Origin: JAYYZW01 sp036339995
GTDB taxonomy: Bacteria > Pseudomonadota > Gammaproteobacteria > Ga0077536
Assembly: GCA_036339995.1 (NCBI GenBank)
Contig: JAYYZW010000102.1
Location: forward strand, 1 to 54,172
Length of the DNA stretch: 54,172 nucleotides
Direction of reading: 5' to 3'
A program made the translations under genes and the position numbers. Below the pieces are notes generated by a model. It was given only the letters and a program-made list of their open reading frames with translations, did not search any database and was not told the origin of the DNA. Shown here one piece after another: positions 36,293 to 44,322 of the stretch (the stretch's first letter is position 1; the number at the start of each line of letters is the position of its first letter).

Positions 36293-36850
36293 ATGTTCGT
36301 CACGTTTGTGTTGGCTAAATACCTTGTGACCGGTAAGCTATTTCAGGTGGAGCTCCTGCGCGAAACCGAGTACAGGCTCATCGACAAAGTCGGCATGCCG
36401 CACGTGTTAAATTTCATCACCGCAAAGCTCGCGGCCTACGACACGAAGAGGCTCGACTGGATCAAGCTCCTGTCACTCAATCGCAAGACCCTGTTGCATG
36501 GGGCCTGCGATTTTCCTTACCGCAAAGACCCAGGGTCTCAGACCTGGGACCACGGCTACCGCATCCGCGCCAGCGTCAACATCGAGCAGGCTCCGCCCTT
36601 TACCTATGTGCACTGGGGCCGCGTCAAATCCACCCGCAATCTGCGCGGCTGGGTCTCCGGTGAACAAGAATTTCGTTTCGCCGATCTCGCAGAATGCGCC
36701 GTTCATACCCTGGCGCACGAATGCTTCCATTTTCTCGCCGATTCCGGGCAGGTCGCCGAGTGCAATACCGAGGCTAATGCCAACTGGTCGGCGGATCGAT
36801 GGATGAATGAATTTCGGGAAAGGGTGAGCTTACCGGAGCCTGTCTTGTAG
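36293..36850 (+). CDS. Putative zincin-type metallopeptidase (HExxH protein)
   Basis: A protein of about 185 residues, not assigned to a named family. It holds the zinc-protease signature HTLAHECFHFLADSGQ, where HECFH (142-146) is HExxH, and a glutamate in NTEANAN (E160) could be the third ligand. The N-terminal half (KLFQVELLRETEYRLIDKVG) is uncharacterised. No signal peptide is clear, so it is probably cytoplasmic. The frame opens with TTG at 36272; ATG at 36293 is preferred. The stop codon TAG lies inside the GTAGGAG tail of REP pair 4, so the last residues border or derive from the repeat. Confidence 0.6.
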   Translation: MFVTFVLAKYLVTGKLFQVELLRETEYRLIDKVGMPHVLNFITAKLAAYDTKRLDWIKLLSLNRKTLLHGACDFPYRKDPGSQTWDHGYRIRASVNIEQAPPFTYVHWGRVKSTRNLRGWVSGEQEFRFADLAECAVHTLAHECFHFLADSGQVAECNTEANANWSADRWMNEFRERVSLPEPVL

Positions 36851-36911
36851 GAGCCCGCTTGCGGGCGAACGAGCGGGTGTTGATAAGATTTGCCCGCAAG
36901 CGGGCTCCTAC
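36847..36911. repeat. REP pair 4, opposite orientation, overlapping a stop codon
   Basis: Units at 36847-36869 (GTAGGAG then CCCGCTTGCGGGCGAA) and 36888-36911 (ATTTGCCCGCAAGCGGG then CTCCTAC). Here the GTAGGAG tails point outward, the reverse of pairs 1-3. The first unit supplies the TAG stop of the zincin gene. The pair lies between convergent genes and may also stop transcription. Confidence 0.92.
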
Positions 36912-36927
36912 GATCCGTAGGCAACAC

Positions 36928-37401
36928 TTATCGATATCCGTCGTTCGGATCGAATCCCGACGCCTCGAGAATTGGGCCGCGTACCTGATTGACGTTTCGC
37001 AGGATCTGTGTGCGCCACTGGCTCACTTCATCGATCCGATAGTCTTTGAAATCGGCGGGGAGATTTTCCGGATCGAACTCCCTTACCATCCAGTTCATGA
37101 CCGCCGTCAGGCGACCATCGGAGAGGGCGGACTGGGCGACGCCGGGTACGCGCAGGAGAAACGCCCGCCCCTCGGCCGAATGCAGAAACTTGGACACATG
37201 ACCCTTCAGGCGGGGCACGCTGATCTCGGGCATGCCAATGCCCCCGGGCAGATGGCAGCCCTGGCATTCGAGCATGAAGTCGACACGAGGTGAATTGACC
37301 TCGGTGACCGCCGGCGACCCTGCGCTGAGTACGATACAGGCGCCGAGCAGGAGCGCGCCGGCCGCCTTTCTTCGAAAGCTTAAAGCGGCGCGAACCGCCA
37401 T
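36928..37401 (-). CDS. Small periplasmic cytochrome c of the amine dehydrogenase operon
   Basis: A 157-residue protein with a signal peptide (residues about 10-32, RRKAAGALLLGACIVLSAG) and one haem c site, CQGCH at 46-50, with a nearby methionine in GGIGMPEIS as possible axial ligand. It is the last gene of the operon, 16 bases after the light-chain gene. Its position fits the electron acceptor role that amicyanin (MauC) or azurin plays elsewhere; the aromatic amine dehydrogenase (aau) cluster also carries a small cytochrome c gene. The start is placed at ATG 37401; the frame runs further upstream into the light-chain gene. Confidence 0.8.
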   Translation of the reverse strand: MAVRAALSFRRKAAGALLLGACIVLSAGSPAVTEVNSPRVDFMLECQGCHLPGGIGMPEISVPRLKGHVSKFLHSAEGRAFLLRVPGVAQSALSDGRLTAVMNWMVREFDPENLPADFKDYRIDEVSQWRTQILRNVNQVRGPILEASGFDPNDGYR

Positions 37402-37417
37402 CGTAAGAACCCGTCGA

Positions 37418-37957
37418 TCAGGATTTCTTCTCGGTCGCGATCCCAATGACCACACCCACTGAGCAATGGTAGGCGTTGCTTTTCGTGCCGATGCACCAGT
37501 TGATGTCGTTATCGAGCGAGGGCCTGAAGATCGGTGAGTCGCCGACGTTGGTGTTACAAAAGCACCGCCCGCAACCGCTCTTGCCGCAGCAGTCGTTGTA
37601 GGAAATGATGTAATCCTTGCCATCGGTGGGATTGCGGCAGGTACCGATCCATGTAATGGGCGAGGGCTCGGTCCCGGGCGGACAGGAATTCATCGTTCCG
37701 CCACAGCACGAGCACAAGAATCCGTCGAGGCTACAATAACGCCAGTAATCGCACTTTTGTGGATTGCCCTGATCGCCTTCGATACCGGATTCATCCGGTG
37801 CCGGCATCCGATGGGAATCGGCACGGGCCACCGGCAAGGTCGGAAAGACGGCGGCGCCGACGAGAACGGCCCCGAAGCGGGACAGAAAGCCGCGCCGGGC
37901 GGCGTGTCGCGCCAGGTTCCGTGTGCCGTGTTCCGAAAAATTATCCAGCCATTTCAT
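37418..37957 (-). CDS. mauA: TTQ amine dehydrogenase light (small, catalytic) subunit, MauA/AauA-like
   Basis: A 179-residue light chain carrying the tryptophan tryptophylquinone cofactor. The leader is twin-arginine-like (RRGFLSRFGAVLVGAAVFPT, residues 21-40) with cleavage near ARA. The mature part is cysteine-rich, with the family signatures CDYWRYCSLDGFLC, CCGGTMNSCPPGT and SYNDCCGKSGCGRCFC. The two tryptophans that would form the cofactor are W103 (ITWIGTC) and W154 (NDINWCIG), and the aspartate needed for its formation is in YNDCCG. It oxidises primary amines to aldehydes and ammonia in the periplasm. The substrate (methylamine or aromatic amine) is not fixed by sequence. Confidence 0.93.
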   Translation of the reverse strand: MKWLDNFSEHGTRNLARHAARRGFLSRFGAVLVGAAVFPTLPVARADSHRMPAPDESGIEGDQGNPQKCDYWRYCSLDGFLCSCCGGTMNSCPPGTEPSPITWIGTCRNPTDGKDYIISYNDCCGKSGCGRCFCNTNVGDSPIFRPSLDNDINWCIGTKSNAYHCSVGVVIGIATEKKS

Positions 37958-37992
37958 GAGTTCAGATCCTTGCTTTAAGACATTGACCGCTT

Positions 37993-38622
37993 TCAGGCGA
38001 CGTCCCGCTTACCGTCAGCACCGCCCGCGTGATGTTGCGCGACATATTCCTGAATGGATGATACTCCCCGTTCCTTCGCTTCGAACAGGCTTTCGAGGTG
38101 TTCACGGTTGTTGGTGAGGCCCTTGGAGCGGACCACGCCGGCCTCATCGATCAGCACGGCGAAGGGCAGCTTACCGACTTGGTAGGTCAGCCCGAGTTGG
38201 GTGGAAACGATATAGGGAAATTCGGCGAGGCGTTTGCGCTCGTGGAATGCACGTTGCTCGGCGAGTTCGCCGTCGCTGGCGAGCACGATATCGAGCCAGC
38301 CCGATTCGTCTTTCTTGAGGGAACGCAACACCGGCAGCAGGGTGTCGCAGATCGGGCAGGTTGGCGACAGGAAGAATATCAGGGTCGTCCGCGACGCCTC
38401 ACTCGGTCCGCCGAGTCGTATCGGTTTCCCGTCCAGGGTTTCTAAATCCATGATAGGGGCTTCGTCGCCGACACCCGGACCGGCGCCGATCATGAGCGCC
38501 CCGGCTGGCGCGATCCGCTCGAAGAGCACGCCGACCTGTCGCGCCAGCGCCAGTACAGTTACACCCAGCACGATGACGACGATCCACAGGATGAGATTGG
38601 AGACGGCCAGCGCGCTTTCCAT
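37993..38622 (-). CDS. mauD: Amine dehydrogenase maturation protein MauD
   Basis: A 209-residue thioredoxin-like protein with one N-terminal membrane helix (LILWIVVIVLGVTVLALA). The redox pair is in FFLSPTCPICDTLLP (C89 and C92), and GVGDEAPIMDLETLDG precedes it. MauD is needed to form the six disulfides of the light chain and stabilise it. The ATG at 38622 overlaps the mauE stop (TGATG). It lies 35 bases before mauA. Confidence 0.92.
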   Translation of the reverse strand: MESALAVSNLILWIVVIVLGVTVLALARQVGVLFERIAPAGALMIGAGPGVGDEAPIMDLETLDGKPIRLGGPSEASRTTLIFFLSPTCPICDTLLPVLRSLKKDESGWLDIVLASDGELAEQRAFHERKRLAEFPYIVSTQLGLTYQVGKLPFAVLIDEAGVVRSKGLTNNREHLESLFEAKERGVSSIQEYVAQHHAGGADGKRDVA

Positions 38623-39176
38623 CAGGGTTGCTCCATGTAGGCGTCCATCGCGTCGAGGCGCGGCGCGTTGGCCGTCAACTGGTTGACCGCTGCGTAGAGA
38701 ACCGAACCACCGGCAAGGGCGAGGAGTAGCACGGCGAAGTCTAGCGCGCCGAGCGGGCGCGTCGCGGGCGCCGCGGCGCCGCATGCCGCCACCGCGATCA
38801 AGGCGATATTACGCAGCACCAGCCATCCGTTCAGGGTCTGCCGTGCGGCGGGTCCCGTACAACCGCAGTCGATATCGCTGCGTCCGCGTAGAAGATTGAT
38901 CCCGATTGCGAAGGCATAGACACCGAGCAGGGCGCCGCCTGCGATCATGGCGCGTGCGCCCGTGGCGGCATTCACGGCTGCCGCCGCGATAGTCAATTCG
39001 ACCAGTGGAATGAGGACGGCTGCTATCGGAACGAATGGATCGGGGAGCAGGGCGTACTCCCGCAGATTGCCGCGAAAGTAGGTTAAGCCGCGGAATTTTC
39101 CGACGGCCGCCGACAAAAACAGGAGCGCCAGGCCGTAGCGTGCGGAGAGAACAATGACGGGGTCCAATTCGGGCAC
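38622..39176 (-). CDS. mauE: Amine dehydrogenase accessory membrane protein MauE
   Basis: A 184-residue protein with about four membrane helices, of the MauE/DoxX-like clan. It shows YGLALLFLSAAVGKFRGLTYF at the N-terminus and a cysteine pair in RSDIDCGCTGPAARQ, typical of MauE. It is thought to work with MauD in disulfide formation or export of the light subunit. Position and order, B-E-D-A, match mau and aau clusters. Confidence 0.88.
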   Translation of the reverse strand: MPELDPVIVLSARYGLALLFLSAAVGKFRGLTYFRGNLREYALLPDPFVPIAAVLIPLVELTIAAAAVNAATGARAMIAGGALLGVYAFAIGINLLRGRSDIDCGCTGPAARQTLNGWLVLRNIALIAVAACGAAAPATRPLGALDFAVLLLALAGGSVLYAAVNQLTANAPRLDAMDAYMEQP

Positions 39177-39191
39177 CTTACTGGCCGCGGT

Positions 39192-40343
39192 TCATTTCAC
39201 CATCGGAACGGATTGGAGAAGGATGGGAGAAAACCCGATCTCTGTCAGTCCGCGTAAGTATTTGCCCGAACGCGCATCATAGATGTGTACGTCAGACGAC
39301 CCGGCATACGCGGTCAAAAGCACCGGTTCGGAGTCCTGGCTGACCTCGATCGATCCGGCCTTGTGATTTAGTTTGATCTTGCGTACACGCTTGTTAGTTT
39401 TTAGATCGTAAACCCAGACGTCCTTGCCCGGATCCTTATGGGTCCACTTACCGCCTTCGTGAACGAGCACGTAGAGCTCGGAGTGGGCAGAATTGATGGT
39501 CGCGTACTGGTAGCCGCCCGGACGCCAAGCGGCCTCGCCGTCGCCGCGGAGTTTCCATTGTGCTTCGAACTTTGGATTGCCGCCGGCCATGTCAATGGGC
39601 TTGACGATGCCCTCCATGGTGAAGAAATACCAGGTGTCGCCGACCCGGGCGACCTTGTCGTCGACGGTGTCGACCCGGGGCTCGTAGAACTTCTCGCTGC
39701 GTTCGGTTGCCGTCACCTTGCCGTCGTCATCGAGCTTGAGCGTCAACATGGTGCCGTCGCCGCAGACCATGTTGAACGCGCGCGGACCCGCCGAATAGAC
39801 CTGGGCGCACCCGGGCGTTTCGACTTCGGTGAGGAATTTCCTGGTCTCAATGTCGACCAGGGAGACGGACTGCGCGGGTGTGAAGTTGTAGACCGCGAAA
39901 AAGCGATCGTCGCTGGTCAGGTTGGCGTGGCCGACGAGCGACACCGAACTCGATTTCTTTGGCGGAATGTCGATCTCGTGGAGCAATGACAGGTTTTTCG
40001 TATCATAGTAGGCGACTACGTCTTCGCGCTTACCGCGGGTTCCCCGCGTGTGGTAGATCTCGGCCGAGTAAATCGTGCCGTAATCCGACGGCAGGATCAG
40101 CGATGCGAAGAAGTAGCCGACGCTCAACATGCCGAGCATCTGCCCGCTGTCGCCGTCGATTAGAAACGCTTTGCCGGCTTCCATGTGATTGAAGACCATA
40201 TCGTTGACCCAGAACCAGTGGGCGCCCGGCTTGTCCGGCAGGATTGCGGCCTTCGTGACCTCAGGTTTCAGTTCCGCGGAGGTGCTTGCGAATATGACGA
40301 TTGAGAAAAGTGCGGTAAGGAGTTGCTTGATCCGGTGTTCCAT
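39192..40343 (-). CDS. mauB: TTQ amine dehydrogenase heavy (large) subunit, MauB/AauB-like
   Basis: A 383-residue secreted beta-propeller subunit. The signal peptide is MEHRIKQLLTALFSIVIF followed by ASTSA. Family segments are HWFWVNDMVFNHMEAGKAFLIDG, TPAQSVSLVDIETRKFLTEV, YSAGPRAFNMVCGDGTMLTL and SSDVHIYDARSGKYLRGL. It forms the heterotetramer with the light subunit. It is the first gene of the operon, transcribed away from the alcohol dehydrogenase gene across about 180 bases, which must hold both promoters. Confidence 0.93.
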   Translation of the reverse strand: MEHRIKQLLTALFSIVIFASTSAELKPEVTKAAILPDKPGAHWFWVNDMVFNHMEAGKAFLIDGDSGQMLGMLSVGYFFASLILPSDYGTIYSAEIYHTRGTRGKREDVVAYYDTKNLSLLHEIDIPPKKSSSVSLVGHANLTSDDRFFAVYNFTPAQSVSLVDIETRKFLTEVETPGCAQVYSAGPRAFNMVCGDGTMLTLKLDDDGKVTATERSEKFYEPRVDTVDDKVARVGDTWYFFTMEGIVKPIDMAGGNPKFEAQWKLRGDGEAAWRPGGYQYATINSAHSELYVLVHEGGKWTHKDPGKDVWVYDLKTNKRVRKIKLNHKAGSIEVSQDSEPVLLTAYAGSSDVHIYDARSGKYLRGLTEIGFSPILLQSVPMVK

Positions 40344-40521
40344 TGGTCTCGCTCGCCCTTAATTGGAAGGTGACAGGCCCCGAAGCCTATCAGATCCGAG
40401 CGGTTGAACGCATCATGGACGCGTGCGTGTGGCGCGCTCCGCGGAGCCCCATATTGGCGCTAGAAATGTTAACCTCGCGCACCTACAAAATTTTGGCATG
40501 AATTTCGGGAGATCGGCTCTC

Positions 40522-41607
40522 ATGAAGGCAGTAGTGGCACACGCAATCGATGATTTTTCAGTGGTGGACGTAGACTTGGATGCGCCCAAGGCGGGCGAGG
40601 TCTTGGTGAAGATGCAGGCGACGGGTATCTGTCATTCCGATCTCTCGATCATCAATGGCACGATCCGCTGGAAGCTGCCTTCGGTGCTGGGCCACGAGGG
40701 TGCCGGCATCGTTGAGGAGGTGGGCGAAGGCGTCACGAACGTCGCGCCGGGCGATCATGTCGTGCTCTCATTTGTACCGAACTGCGGCGATTGCTTCTTC
40801 TGTAATCGAAGCGAACCGCATCTGTGCCAGAAGAACAAGCCGCACGGCGGTTTGATGGACGGCACCAGCCGCGTGCGCTTGAACGGCGAGGAAATCGCGG
40901 TCATGTCCTTTCTCGGCAACATGGCGGAATACTGCGTGGTGCCGTCGGTCTGCGTCGTCGCGATCGACAAGTCGCATGATTTTAAGGCAGCTGCGCTGGT
41001 CGGCTGTGGCGTGACCACCGGGGTCGGCGCTGCGATCAAGACGGCGGAAGTTAAGACGGGTTCGACCGTCGCAGTATTCGGCTGCGGCGGAGTCGGCCTC
41101 AACGTGATCCAGGGCGCACGGATCGCGGGCGCGGCGCAGATCATCGCCGTCGATCTTTCGACCGAGAAGCTGGAACTGGCCAAGCTCTTCGGCGCCACGG
41201 ATACGGTCGCTCCCGGGGAAGGCGATACCTTTAAAGAGATCCTGGGCCTGACCGGCGGTATGGGGGTCGACTATGCTTTCGAAGTGGTCGGCAGCGGCAA
41301 ACTGGTCGAACAGTGCTTCAAATCGACACGCATGAACGGCATGACGGTGCTGGTCGGCGTCGGCCGCACAGACGACCGATTTTCGTTCAACGCCATGATC
41401 GTTCCCTTCACCGCTAAGACGATCAAGGGTTGCATGTACGGCAGCGCCAATTTCAAGGTCGATTTCCCTCTGTACCTGGATCTGTACCGTCAGAAGAAGC
41501 TGGACCTGGACCGATTGATCACCCGTACCTACTCGATCGACGAGGCACCGCAGGCCTTCGAGGATCTCGAGAAAGGCGTCAACGCGCGCGGCGTCATCGT
41601 CTATTGA
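40522..41607 (+). CDS. Zinc-dependent alcohol dehydrogenase (class III-like MDR)
   Basis: A 361-residue medium-chain dehydrogenase. Catalytic zinc ligands are the cysteine in GICHSDLS and the histidine-glutamate of LGHEGAGIVEEVG. The structural zinc site is the four-cysteine lobe NCGDCFFCNRSEPHLC. The NAD site is VFGCGGVGLNVIQGARIAGA. It resembles class III/benzyl alcohol-type enzymes and would interconvert an alcohol and aldehyde. GGGAG at 40507-40511 precedes the ATG at 40522. Its divergent position next to the amine dehydrogenase suggests it handles the aldehyde product; that is inference. Confidence 0.9.
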   Translation: MKAVVAHAIDDFSVVDVDLDAPKAGEVLVKMQATGICHSDLSIINGTIRWKLPSVLGHEGAGIVEEVGEGVTNVAPGDHVVLSFVPNCGDCFFCNRSEPHLCQKNKPHGGLMDGTSRVRLNGEEIAVMSFLGNMAEYCVVPSVCVVAIDKSHDFKAAALVGCGVTTGVGAAIKTAEVKTGSTVAVFGCGGVGLNVIQGARIAGAAQIIAVDLSTEKLELAKLFGATDTVAPGEGDTFKEILGLTGGMGVDYAFEVVGSGKLVEQCFKSTRMNGMTVLVGVGRTDDRFSFNAMIVPFTAKTIKGCMYGSANFKVDFPLYLDLYRQKKLDLDRLITRTYSIDEAPQAFEDLEKGVNARGVIVY

Positions 41608-41657
41608 CGGCGACGAGAATTGGCGGCCAGTTCATGCACGTCCAGAAATTTATCAAT

Positions 41658-41730
41658 AAACCACAGAGGACACAGAGTTATCTAGTTAGATCCTATCTCA
41701 AAATTATCCTCTTTGTGCCTCTGTGATAAA
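41658..41730. repeat. CACAGAGG-type dispersed inverted repeat
   Basis: CACAGAGGACACAGAG (41662-41677) and CTTTGTGCCTCTGTG (41711-41725) form an imperfect inverted repeat with about 33 bases between, in the 276-base gap after the alcohol dehydrogenase. I recall this CCACAGAGGCACAGAG motif as a dispersed repeat in many bacterial genomes; its function is unclear. Nothing else is seen in 41608-41883. Confidence 0.6.
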
Positions 41731-41883
41731 AATGACCGATTCTGGGCGTGCCCGATTACGGGAGCGGCAGGCGGGATTTTCTTGGCCCGCGGCGATTCGT
41801 GCTATCGTTGCACGGGCCCGTCGCACAAAAAGCAAGAGCGCGTGTCCGCGCCGCATCTATGTTGAACCACGCTAGTTCGGGCC

Positions 41884-42915
41884 ATGATATCGCAGGCAAA
41901 AGCTGTCAGGTTTCCACGCCACCAGGCCGACGCCCGCCCGAGCCAAACCGCCATTGGCGTCGTCATTCCGTGCCATCGCGAACGTGCCTCCATACTCGAG
42001 GTATTGCGCGCAATGCCCGAGGACGTGACCCGGATTTATTGCGTGGACGACGGCTGCCCTGACGGCACCGGTCGATACATCGAGGACAAGATTGAAGACC
42101 AGCGCGTAAGAGTCCTCTACCACGAGCACAACCGCGGCGTCGGCGCTGCCACGAAATCGGGTTACCGCGCGGCGCTCGCCGACGGCATGGAGATAATCGT
42201 CAAGCTGGACGGCGACGGGCAGATGGACCCCGCCGAGATCCCCCACCTGCTCGATCCCATCGTCTCCGATGCCGCCGATTACACCAAGGGCAACCGCTTC
42301 TACCGCCTCACCGGCATCGATTCGATGCCGGTGGCGAGGCTCATCGGCAACACCGCGCTGTCCTTCGTCAGTAAACTCTCGACGGGCTACTGGCAGTTGT
42401 TCGATCCAAACAACGGGTTCACCGCGATCGATGCGCAGGTGCTCGAACTGATGCCGCTCGACGATGTCGACGACGGCTATTTTTTCGAATCGGACATGCT
42501 GTTCCGCCTGAACACCCTGCGCGCAGTGGTCCTCGACATCCCGATGCGTGCGCGCTATGGCGGCGAGCAGAGCGGTATTCGATTGCATCGCGTGATGGTC
42601 ACATTCGCGTTTCGGCACGGTATCAACTTCCTCAAGCGTCTCTTTTACAATTATTTCCTGCGCGGGTTCAGCGTTGCCTCGGTCGAATGGCTGCTAGGGC
42701 CGCTCCTGCTCCTGTTTGGCGTCTATGTCGGCGCCACAGAGTGGATCGAGAGCCTCCGCGCGGGAGTGGCGGCCACAGCCGGCACGGTCATGCTCGCGGC
42801 GCTGCCCGTCATCGTCGGCGTCCAGATGTTGTTGTCGGCAATTCACTTCGATATCAACAACGAACCTACCGTGCCGCTGCGGCGGCTGCTGGGCAAGCAC
42901 GCGCGTTGGGATTGA
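41884..42915 (+). CDS. Glycosyltransferase family 2 (dolichol-phosphate-mannose synthase-like)
   Basis: A 343-residue GT2 protein that should place a sugar on a polyprenyl phosphate at the cytoplasmic face. It shows AIGVVIPCHRERASILEVLR, the nucleotide-sugar loop YCVDDGCPDGTG, the metal motif VKLDGDGQMDP (DxD-type), and KGNRFYRLTGI. The C-terminus has two membrane helices (LGPLLLLFGVYVG and MLAALPVIVGVQMLL). It heads a cluster of surface-sugar genes; the next gene starts 27 bases on. Confidence 0.88.
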   Translation: MISQAKAVRFPRHQADARPSQTAIGVVIPCHRERASILEVLRAMPEDVTRIYCVDDGCPDGTGRYIEDKIEDQRVRVLYHEHNRGVGAATKSGYRAALADGMEIIVKLDGDGQMDPAEIPHLLDPIVSDAADYTKGNRFYRLTGIDSMPVARLIGNTALSFVSKLSTGYWQLFDPNNGFTAIDAQVLELMPLDDVDDGYFFESDMLFRLNTLRAVVLDIPMRARYGGEQSGIRLHRVMVTFAFRHGINFLKRLFYNYFLRGFSVASVEWLLGPLLLLFGVYVGATEWIESLRAGVAATAGTVMLAALPVIVGVQMLLSAIHFDINNEPTVPLRRLLGKHARWD

Positions 42916-42942
42916 CCCCTGGGCAGCGGGCATCATCGGAGC

Positions 42943-44322
42943 GTGGCCCTAGGGGGCAAGGCGACAAACTCGGCACCGCGTGAATATCGGCCCGGCGGAG
43001 CCCAGTGGATCGTGTTTCTCATCGTTGCTTTCACCGTCCAGCTCACGAGTCAATACGTCTTTAAGCCTTGGCAGGAACCGCGCTTCGATGCCGCGCGTTA
43101 CCTGAATTACGCTGTCAACCTGTACGAGCACGGCGTCTTCGGCCTGTCGCCGCCCGGAGATGCGGCAGCACCGCCGCCGTCGCGCGGTAATACGCCGCTC
43201 TATCCGGCTATTCTCGCCGGTGTGTTCCATCTCGGTGAACCGCCCCCGGAGCAATTGAGATGTTACCTGCGCCTCGGCGACGGCGATTGCGCATATTCGT
43301 TCGGCGGGGTGAGGGCGGCGCAGGCGTTGATCGCGGTCACCGCACTCGCGATGATCTGGTTCGCCGGCGGAGTGGTGACGGGTGGAGCCGCCGGTGCTTG
43401 GACTTCGGCGCTGTTCGCCGCTCTATCCGGACAGTTCAGCTATTACGCCAATACCCTGTTGACCGAAAACCTTTCGATTCTGCTATGCGCGCTGCTGACC
43501 GTGTGCCTCTGCATGGCTGCCCGCAGTGCCTTACGCTGGTACTTCCTGCTCGGCTTGTCGGCGGGGCTCTTGACCCTGACCCGTCCGGAATTCGTATACC
43601 TTTCATACGCGCTGGTCGCAGTCGTGCTCGTGCTCGCATTGAGGTCCGCGCTGTCGTGGCGCCTGGGCGTCGTTGCGATCTTCGCTGTCACGATCGTGGT
43701 TGGTCCGTGGCTCATCCGCAACCGCGCTACGTTCGGTGATACGGCCCTGACCGAGTCTTATGCCGGCTATACGCTTGCACAGCGGGTTGCCTACAACCGT
43801 ATGAGCGCGCTCGAATTCGGCGCGGCTTTGGTCTACTGGTTTCCAGATTTCGGCGATACCATCGCTAGGCGCCTGTTCCCGGCCGAGGCTTTTGCCAGGC
43901 TCGATTTCGAGCCCGACAGCTATGCGAGCAGCGGCGTCGACCTGTACGAACAGGTCGCCGACCGGATCGGACCGGACGGCGACGTCACGAGGACACTGCT
44001 CGTGGAAGAGGTCCTCAGGCATCCGGTCAAGCACGCGCTCGCGAGCTTCGCACTCGCCTGGCGTGGGATCTTCGTCGCGAAACTGTGGGGTGTTGCCGGA
44101 CTCACCGCGTTCGTGATCGTCATGCTTAAGCGGCATTCGCAATGGCGCTTGCTCGCGCTCGTGAGCGCGCCGGCCTGGTTCATGCTGGCGCTTTACGCGG
44201 GCGTGTCGGTCAGCCTCCCGCGTTACTCGATCTGTTTCATACCAGTCTTTTCCTTGGCCCTGGGCACACTCGGCGCGCGCGCGGTAGACGCCATCCGTGC
44301 TCGCCGCGCGGCCGCGACATGA
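42943..44322 (+). CDS. Polytopic membrane glycosyltransferase-like protein (PMT/ArnT type)
   Basis: A 459-residue protein with about ten membrane segments. The first periplasmic loop begins FKPWQEPRFDAARYLNYAVN and contains GNTPLYPAILAGVFHLG, a pattern of dolichyl/undecaprenyl-phosphate-sugar transferases, with a candidate catalytic aspartate. It starts with GTG at 42943 and ends by overlapping the next start (ATGA at 44319). It likely uses the lipid-linked sugar made by the preceding GT2 enzyme. Confidence 0.7.
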   Translation: MALGGKATNSAPREYRPGGAQWIVFLIVAFTVQLTSQYVFKPWQEPRFDAARYLNYAVNLYEHGVFGLSPPGDAAAPPPSRGNTPLYPAILAGVFHLGEPPPEQLRCYLRLGDGDCAYSFGGVRAAQALIAVTALAMIWFAGGVVTGGAAGAWTSALFAALSGQFSYYANTLLTENLSILLCALLTVCLCMAARSALRWYFLLGLSAGLLTLTRPEFVYLSYALVAVVLVLALRSALSWRLGVVAIFAVTIVVGPWLIRNRATFGDTALTESYAGYTLAQRVAYNRMSALEFGAALVYWFPDFGDTIARRLFPAEAFARLDFEPDSYASSGVDLYEQVADRIGPDGDVTRTLLVEEVLRHPVKHALASFALAWRGIFVAKLWGVAGLTAFVIVMLKRHSQWRLLALVSAPAWFMLALYAGVSVSLPRYSICFIPVFSLALGTLGARAVDAIRARRAAAT

